Shown: positions 24,074-28,467 of the stretch, one piece after another
Position numbering within the stretch: position 1 is the first letter of the stretch
Layout of the letters: every line of letters starts with the position of its first letter
From: a bacterium
GTDB taxonomy: Bacteria > Chloroflexota > Dormibacteria > Aeolococcales > Bog-877
NCBI GenBank assembly: GCA_021844355.1
Contig: JAKBTP010000095.1
Location: 1-28,467, forward strand
Reading direction: 5' to 3'
DNA: 28,467 nt
Made by a program: the position numbers and the translations under genes
The notes under the pieces: model-generated
What the model saw: the letters and a program-made list of their open reading frames with translations, nothing else
The model's database searches: none
Told to the model about the DNA's origin: nothing

Positions 24074-25186
24074 ATGCCCCAGGACGACCTCGACCGCACC
24101 ACCCAGGGGAACGCCAGGATCAAGGTGATCGGAGTGGGCGGCGGGGGCAGCAACGCCGTCAACCGGATGATCCGGGCCAAGCTCCGTGGGGTTGACTTCA
24201 TCGCCGTCAACACCGACCGCCAGGCCCTGGACGCCTCCGAGGCGCCCACCAAGATTCACATCGGGCGCAAGGTGACGCGGGGGCTGGGGGCGGGCGGCGA
24301 CCCGGAGGTGGGGGAGAACGCTGCCGAGGAGTCCCGGGACGACCTGGCGGCGGTGCTGCACGACTCGGACATGGTCTTCGTCACCGCCGGTATGGGCGGG
24401 GGGACGGGAACCGGAGCGGCGCCGATCATCGCCGAGATCGCCCGCTCCAGCGGGGCCCTCACCATCGGGGTGGTCACCAAGCCCTTCAACTTCGAGGGCA
24501 AGCGGCGGATGGACTCCGCGGAGCGGGGGATCCAGGGGCTCTCCGGCCGGGTCGACACCCTCATCACCATCCCCAACGACCGCCTCCTGGCCGTGACCGA
24601 CCGCCGCACCACCATGGTGGACGCCTTCCGCAAGGCGGACGACGTGCTCCGCCAGGGGGTCCAGGGGATCTCCGACCTGATCGTCTACCCCGGGCTGATC
24701 AACCTGGACTTCGCCGACGTCAAGGCGATCATGTCCGGTCAGGGTGCGGCCCTCATGGGCATCGGCTACGGGAGTGGGGACAACCGAGCCCAGGACGCTG
24801 CCAGGGACGCGGTGGCCAGCCAGCTGCTGGAGACCTCCATCGCGGGGGCCAAGGGGATTCTGCTCAACATCACCGCCAGCCCCGACCTGACCCTGCACGA
24901 GGTGACCGAAGCCTGCGACATGATCCGCCAGACCGCCGACCCCACCGCCAACATCATCTTCGGGGCGGTGCTGGACGACCGCATGGGCGGGGACGTGAAG
25001 ATCACGGTCATCGCCACCGGCTTCAGCTCCGGGCCCCAGGTCAACCAGGAGCTGGCGGAGCGCTACCGGACCACCCGTCCCCAGGAGCTCCAGGAGCCGA
25101 TCGCCGACACGCTGCGCCGCCCCAAGGTCAGTGAGGATGCCTTCGACGACCTGGACATCCCCGCCTTCCTGCGCGAGCAGCGCTGA
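24074..25186 (+). CDS. ftsZ: Cell division protein FtsZ
   Basis: FtsZ is the tubulin-like GTPase that forms the Z ring. The 370-residue protein has GVGGGGSNAVNRM near the N-terminus, the tubulin signature GGGTGTGAAP, NDRLL followed by the interdomain helix, and the T7 loop NLDFADVK that completes the GTPase site of the neighbouring subunit. After a short linker, the conserved C-terminal peptide DLDIPAFLREQR is present for binding FtsA and other partners; the linker is short (about 40 residues). ATG 24074 is chosen over the in-frame TTG 24068 because AAGGAG lies 6-7 nt upstream. It is the last gene of the dcw cluster; no sepF or ylm-type genes follow, and the next gene is convergent 12 nt away. 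Confidence 0.97.
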   Translation: MPQDDLDRTTQGNARIKVIGVGGGGSNAVNRMIRAKLRGVDFIAVNTDRQALDASEAPTKIHIGRKVTRGLGAGGDPEVGENAAEESRDDLAAVLHDSDMVFVTAGMGGGTGTGAAPIIAEIARSSGALTIGVVTKPFNFEGKRRMDSAERGIQGLSGRVDTLITIPNDRLLAVTDRRTTMVDAFRKADDVLRQGVQGISDLIVYPGLINLDFADVKAIMSGQGAALMGIGYGSGDNRAQDAARDAVASQLLETSIAGAKGILLNITASPDLTLHEVTEACDMIRQTADPTANIIFGAVLDDRMGGDVKITVIATGFSSGPQVNQELAERYRTTRPQELQEPIADTLRRPKVSEDAFDDLDIPAFLREQR

Positions 25187-25198
25187 CCGCAGCTGGGC

Positions 25199-25558
25199 TC
25201 AGGCGAGGATCAGGCCCAAGAGCGCCAGCAGGGCGACCGAGGCGGGGCGGAGGCCCCCGACGTGGGCGGCCAGGTGTATGGCCACCAAGACCAGGCTGGA
25301 GGCCGCCAACACCGCGGCCAGCCCGCGCCGGAGGACGCTCCTGCCGGGGCGGCTGACCGACCGTGCCCCGAGACCCGCCAGCGCCACGAAGAGGGCGAGC
25401 CCCAGCCAAGAGCCCAGGGCGCGGGTGGGCGAGGCGGCCATCAGGCCAGGGTCGGTCGCCATGAGCTCGGCGACGTCGGCCGCCCCCAGCAGCGCCACCA
25501 AGACCAGCAGATAGCCGCGAGCCCGGGTGCTGGGGCCGATCCTCTGGGGCCGGCTCAT
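25199..25558 (-). CDS. Small integral membrane protein of unknown function
   Basis: I do not recognise this 119-residue protein. From ATG 25558 it has four hydrophobic helices: about 15-33 (GYLLVLVALLGAADVAEL), 48-66, 78-97 and 104-119, separated by short polar loops with Arg on what should be the cytoplasmic side. The C-terminus ends inside the last helix (LLALLGLILA). A longer frame reaches 25666, but that extension is Arg/Pro/Cys-rich and looks like non-coding GC-rich sequence. The gene is convergent with ftsZ (12 nt between stops, no terminator seen). Nothing in the sequence points to a specific role; proximity to ftsZ alone is weak evidence, given the opposite strand. Confidence 0.55.
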   Translation of the reverse strand: MSRPQRIGPSTRARGYLLVLVALLGAADVAELMATDPGLMAASPTRALGSWLGLALFVALAGLGARSVSRPGRSVLRRGLAAVLAASSLVLVAIHLAAHVGGLRPASVALLALLGLILA

Positions 25559-25919
25559 GCCGAGATCATCCCGGACCGCCGCCGCCGGCTGAGGTGGCGA
25601 TCGGACCCGCGGGGAGGCGACCCTCCTGCACCAGCGGCAGCGCGGCGCCAGACGGCAGCCAAGCACCGGGGGCCGGCCGATTCGGCGTAGGAGCGGGAGA
25701 GGCCCAGGAAGCGGAGGCAGTGGCCTCCGAGAGCCCCCATCGGCAGCCCCGAGCCCCCCCCGGCCGGGCCGGAGGCTCGGGGCGCCGTGTCCCGGAGGCC
25801 GGGCGGCCCCCTCCGGTGCTGGGCCGCGCAGGGCCAGGGCCCCGGTTGCCAGTTGGGAGCGCCCGGGAGGCGCGGGTGGCGCTGCTCAGCGCCCGGGCCC
25901 GTCCCGCGAGGCGCGAGCC
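25559..25919. other. Gene-free GC-rich interval with hairpins
   Basis: No convincing protein or RNA gene was found in these 361 nt. Two strong inverted repeats stand out: CCCCGAGCC / GGCTCGGGG (25747-25782, with an inner CCGG-rich loop) and GGCGCT-GCTC-AGCGCC (25878-25893), the latter 27 nt downstream of the MaoC-like gene on its strand and possibly its terminator. I looked for SRP RNA, tmRNA, tRNA T-loop and 6S-like features without success. The open frames on both strands are Arg/Pro/Gly-rich and look like shadows. Confidence 0.4.
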
Positions 25920-26435
25920 CTACGACCCCAATCGGGCTACGGACCCGGACGATCCCGGTCGCCGTCCGAAGAGGCCGAAGGCGGCCATCCGCATCTTCCG
26001 CTCCTCGCGCTGGTCCCAGAGCTGGCCTCGCATCACCACCGTGCCCCGCTCCGGGTGGCGTGCCGAGGGACGCACCTCGATCACCTCGACCTCTCCGGTG
26101 AGCCGGTCCCCGGGACGCACCGGCGCCAGCCAGCGCACCTCCTGGATTCCCGGCGAGCCGAGGCTCGAGGATCGCAGCAGCACCTCCTCGCAGTAGAGGC
26201 GCATCCAGAAGCCGGCGGTCTGCCAGCCGGAGGCGATCAGCCCCTGGAACGCGGTGGTGCGGGCCAGCTCCGGGTCCCGATGGAAGGGCTGGGGGTCGTA
26301 CTTCAGCGCGAACTCCAGGATCTCCTCCTCGGTGACCAGCCAGCTGCCCAGCCGGAACCTCTGCCCGGGCCGGAAATCCTCGAAGTAGAGGTCGATAGCG
26401 CGCTCCAGTGGTCCGGGGGCGAATTCCAGCGGCAC
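25920..26435 (-). CDS. MaoC-like dehydratase / hotdog-fold protein
   Basis: The 171-residue protein has the hotdog fold of MaoC-type (R)-enoyl-CoA hydratases. YFEDFRPGQRF (17-27) is the typical family opening. The hydratase motif reads KYDPQPFHRDPELART (45-60) with Asp47 and His52, followed by FQGLIASGWQTAG (63-75), and PVRPGDRLTGEVEV appears in the second half. It probably hydrates a trans-2-enoyl-CoA or acts on a related thioester; the substrate is not clear. GTG 26435 is preceded by GAGGAG 7 nt upstream, a good ribosome-binding site that supports this start. The gene diverges from ileS and has no metabolic partner in the window. The C-terminal tail (about 155-171) is low-complexity. Confidence 0.87.
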   Translation of the reverse strand: MPLEFAPGPLERAIDLYFEDFRPGQRFRLGSWLVTEEEILEFALKYDPQPFHRDPELARTTAFQGLIASGWQTAGFWMRLYCEEVLLRSSSLGSPGIQEVRWLAPVRPGDRLTGEVEVIEVRPSARHPERGTVVMRGQLWDQREERKMRMAAFGLFGRRPGSSGSVARLGS

Positions 26436-26480
26436 GGCGCTCTCCTCTCTGAACGGGGCCGGGAGCCCCGGCGCAGATCA

Positions 26481-26501
26481 CCTGCCATGCTAACCTGCCA
26501 T
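26481..26501. repeat. Direct repeat CCTGCCAT before ileS
   Basis: CCTGCCAT occurs at 26481 and again at 26494, a 13-nt period. A -10-like TAACCT (26491-26496) overlaps the second copy and would place a start point near 26503, about 50 nt before ileS. It may be a regulatory site or chance. Confidence 0.25.
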
Positions 26502-26554
26502 CGCCGGGCGCCTCTGCTGGGGGCCGCGGAATACATCAGGAGACCTAGGCGCGC

Positions 26555-28467
26555 ATGCCCCCGTTCCAACCCCTACCGCCCCGGCTCGACCTCCCCGCTC
26601 TGGAGGAGCAGGTCCTCGCGCGGTGGGAGGGAGAGAAGCTGTTCCAGCGGAGCCTGGAGCAGCGCCGGGAGGGGAAGCCCTTTGTCTTCTACGAGGGCCC
26701 CCCGACGGCCAATGGGCTCCCCGGGGTCCACCACATCCTCGCCCGCTCCTTCAAGGACTGCTTCCTGCGCTACCAGGAGATGCTCGGCCGCCGCGTCGAG
26801 CGTCGGGGAGGGTGGGACACCCACGGGCTGCCGGTGGAGCTGGAGGTGGAGCGCAGCCTCAAGATCCGCGCCAAGCCGGAGATCGAGGAGTTCGGGGTCG
26901 AGGAGTTCAACCGCCTCTGCCGCAACAGCGTCATGGAGTACATCGACGAGTGGGAGCGGCTCACCGCGCGGATAGGCTTCTGGCTGGATCTCGACAACGC
27001 CTACCGCACCTACGATGCGGGCTACATCGAGTCAGTGTGGTGGAGCCTGCGCCAGCTGTACGACCAAGGCTGGCTGTACCGCGGCTTCCGGGTGGCCCCC
27101 TACTGCCCACGCTGCCAGACCTCCCTCTCCAGCCATGAGCTGGGGCAGCCCGGCGCCTACCGGGACGATGTCCCCGACCCCGGGGTGACGGTGCGTTTCC
27201 GGCTGGTGGACGACCCCGGGACCAGCATCCTGGCCTGGACCACGACCCCCTGGACCCTTCCCGGGAACCTCGCCCTGGCGGTGGGGGAGGAGATCGCCTA
27301 CGTCCGGGTGCGCCAGGGGGCTGAGCGGCTGATCCTGGCCCGTGAGCGCCTCTCCATGCTGGAGGGGGAGTACGAGGTGGAGGAGGAGTTCCCGGGCGCC
27401 CGGCTCCTGGGCCTCCGGTACCAGCGACTCTTCCCCTATCTCCCCGAGCAGGTGGCCGCCTGGAGGGTGGTGCCCGCCGACTTCGTCTCCACCGAGGAGG
27501 GGACCGGGGTGGTGCACACCGCGGGCGCCTACGGGGAGGACGACCTCCGGCTGTGCCAGGAGGAGGGGTTGGAGATCCGCCACACCGTGGGCCCCGATGG
27601 CCGCTTCCTGCCCTTCGTCTCCGACTTCGCCGGGCAGTTCGTCAAGGAGGCCGACCCGGCCATCGAGGAGGACCTCAGGTCCCGGGGCCTCCTGTACCGC
27701 TCCGAGACCATCCGGCACACCTATCCCTTCTGCTGGCGCTGCGAGACGCCTCTCCTCTACTACGCGCTGGACTCCTGGTTCATCCGGACCACGGCGGTCA
27801 AGGAGCGTCTTCTGGCCAACAACCGCGCCATCCACTGGGTGCCGTCGCACCTCCGCGACGGGCGGATGGGCAACTGGCTGGAGACGCTCCAGGACTGGAA
27901 CCTCTCCCGGGCCCGGTACTGGGGCACCCCGCTGCCCATCTGGGTCTGCCCGGACTGCCAGGGTGAGCGCTGCGTCGGAAGCTTCGCCGAACTCTCCCTG
28001 CCCCAAGGCTTCGACCCCCACAAGCCCTACATCGACGAGGTCACCCTGCCCTGCGACTGCGGGGGGCTGATGCGCCGGGTCCCAGAGGTCATCGACTGCT
28101 GGTACGACTCGGGGGCCATGCCCTTCGCCCAATGGCATTACCCCTTCGAGAACCGGGAGCGGTTCGAGAGCGAGCACCCCGCCGACTACATCTGCGAGGC
28201 GCTGGACCAGACCCGGGGCTGGTTCTACACCCTTCTCGCCGAGTCCACCATGATCTTCGACGAGCCCGCCTACCGCAACGTGGTGGTGCCCAGCCTGGTG
28301 GTCGACGAGCGCGGGCGGAAGATGTCCAAGTCCAGGGGCAACGTGATCGACCCCTGGAAGCTGCTCTCCGAGACCGGCTCGGACGCCCTCCGCTGGTGGT
28401 TCTACACCACCGTCAAGGTGGGCCAGGAGTACCGCATCTCGGCCCGCCGGGTGGTGGACGGGGGCGC
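26555..28467 (+). CDS. ileS: Isoleucyl-tRNA synthetase, type 2, with swapped HIGH motif (3'-truncated by the window)
   Basis: IleRS charges tRNA-Ile. The frame is open from ATG 26555 to the window end (about 637 codons of an expected 1,000 or more), so the anticodon-binding part is missing. The N-terminal catalytic signature, normally HIGH, reads GVHH at residues 57-60 in PPTANGLPGVHH; this G/H swap is a known variant within type-2 IleRS. Other features are normal: RRGGWDTHGLPVELEVE, the editing-domain start AWTTTPWTLPGNLALAV, cysteine pairs CPRC and CPDC, ALDQTRGWFYTLL and KMSKS at 589-593. AGGAG at 26538-26542 is a plausible but distant (12 nt) ribosome-binding site. The leader is too short for a T-box. 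Confidence 0.95.
   Translation, partial: MPPFQPLPPRLDLPALEEQVLARWEGEKLFQRSLEQRREGKPFVFYEGPPTANGLPGVHHILARSFKDCFLRYQEMLGRRVERRGGWDTHGLPVELEVERSLKIRAKPEIEEFGVEEFNRLCRNSVMEYIDEWERLTARIGFWLDLDNAYRTYDAGYIESVWWSLRQLYDQGWLYRGFRVAPYCPRCQTSLSSHELGQPGAYRDDVPDPGVTVRFRLVDDPGTSILAWTTTPWTLPGNLALAVGEEIAYVRVRQGAERLILARERLSMLEGEYEVEEEFPGARLLGLRYQRLFPYLPEQVAAWRVVPADFVSTEEGTGVVHTAGAYGEDDLRLCQEEGLEIRHTVGPDGRFLPFVSDFAGQFVKEADPAIEEDLRSRGLLYRSETIRHTYPFCWRCETPLLYYALDSWFIRTTAVKERLLANNRAIHWVPSHLRDGRMGNWLETLQDWNLSRARYWGTPLPIWVCPDCQGERCVGSFAELSLPQGFDPHKPYIDEVTLPCDCGGLMRRVPEVIDCWYDSGAMPFAQWHYPFENRERFESEHPADYICEALDQTRGWFYTLLAESTMIFDEPAYRNVVVPSLVVDERGRKMSKSRGNVIDPWKLLSETGSDALRWWFYTTVKVGQEYRISARRVVDGG

Noticed and set aside
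25670..25760. SRP RNA or tRNA in the hairpin-rich gap
   Set aside because: No GGAAGG-type SRP apical loop, no GTTCGA T-loop and no cloverleaf could be built on either strand.
25555..26481. 308-codon minus-strand frame covering the MaoC-like gene and the gap
   Set aside because: It is frame-shifted relative to the MaoC-like protein, which has a good ribosome-binding site and motifs; the residues are Arg/Gly/Pro-rich.
26436..26554. T-box riboswitch before ileS
   Set aside because: The leader is only about 50-110 nt and contains neither a T-box core nor an antiterminator.

Overview
The window is a very GC-rich chromosomal segment with densely packed genes, many GTG/TTG starts and 4-nt ATGA/GTGA stop-start overlaps. 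I see no phage, transposon, integrase, tRNA or CRISPR. The gene content suggests a Gram-positive-type (Terrabacteria) lineage. It includes a dcw cell-wall/division cluster headed by mraZ, a DUF1707 protein, TrmK, Lon, a type A-like RNase P RNA and a type-2 IleRS. The mixture of actinobacterial and chloroflexotal traits would fit an uncultured group such as Dormibacterota or a Chloroflexota relative. That placement is inference and was not tested.

Layout. (1) 1-1896 is the 3' part of lon, followed by tandem hairpins. (2) 2067-3734 (minus) holds a membrane-anchored pseudokinase followed in the same frame by a Nudix/CoA-pyrophosphatase-like gene. (3) 3830-4902 holds a small zinc-ribbon protein convergent with an alpha/beta hydrolase; their stop codons share a CTAG. 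(4) 4958-7606 is a translationally coupled run trpD-trmK-DUF164 zinc ribbon-rnhA. (5) 7804-8253 is a DUF1707 membrane protein. (6) 8320-12356 is a Pho-box-like promoter and the phosphate transporter pstB-pstS-pstC-pstA. (7) 12421-12820 is rnpB. (8) 12944-25186 is the dcw cluster: mraZ-rsmH-ftsL-PBP-mraY-ftsW-murG-murC/mpl-ftsQ-ftsA-ftsZ, with a candidate MraZ operator at its head and a second internal promoter before ftsA. (9) 25199-26435 (minus) holds a small membrane protein, a gene-free GC-rich gap and a MaoC-like dehydratase. (10) 26555 to the window end is a 3'-truncated ileS.

How it works together. The dcw genes make lipid II (MraY, MurG, a MurC-type ligase), polymerise septal peptidoglycan (FtsW with a class B PBP) and assemble the divisome (FtsL, FtsQ, FtsA, FtsZ). 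The D-Glu, diamino-acid and D-Ala-D-Ala ligases (murD, murE, murF) are absent from the cluster, and the ligase in the murC slot looks like a mosaic of MurC and Mpl. The pst operon is a complete high-affinity phosphate importer but has no phoU beside it.

Most worth a second look: the swapped GVHH signature in IleRS (predicted mupirocin resistance); the MurC/Mpl mosaic and the missing murDEF; the ftsA promoter with its palindrome; the pseudokinase and Nudix ORFs separated only by one TGA; a shared -10 motif placed 6-7 nt before start codons (leaderless transcripts); and a short TrmK coupled to a coiled-coil zinc-ribbon protein. I did not find a clearly new multi-gene system; most of the window is core housekeeping.
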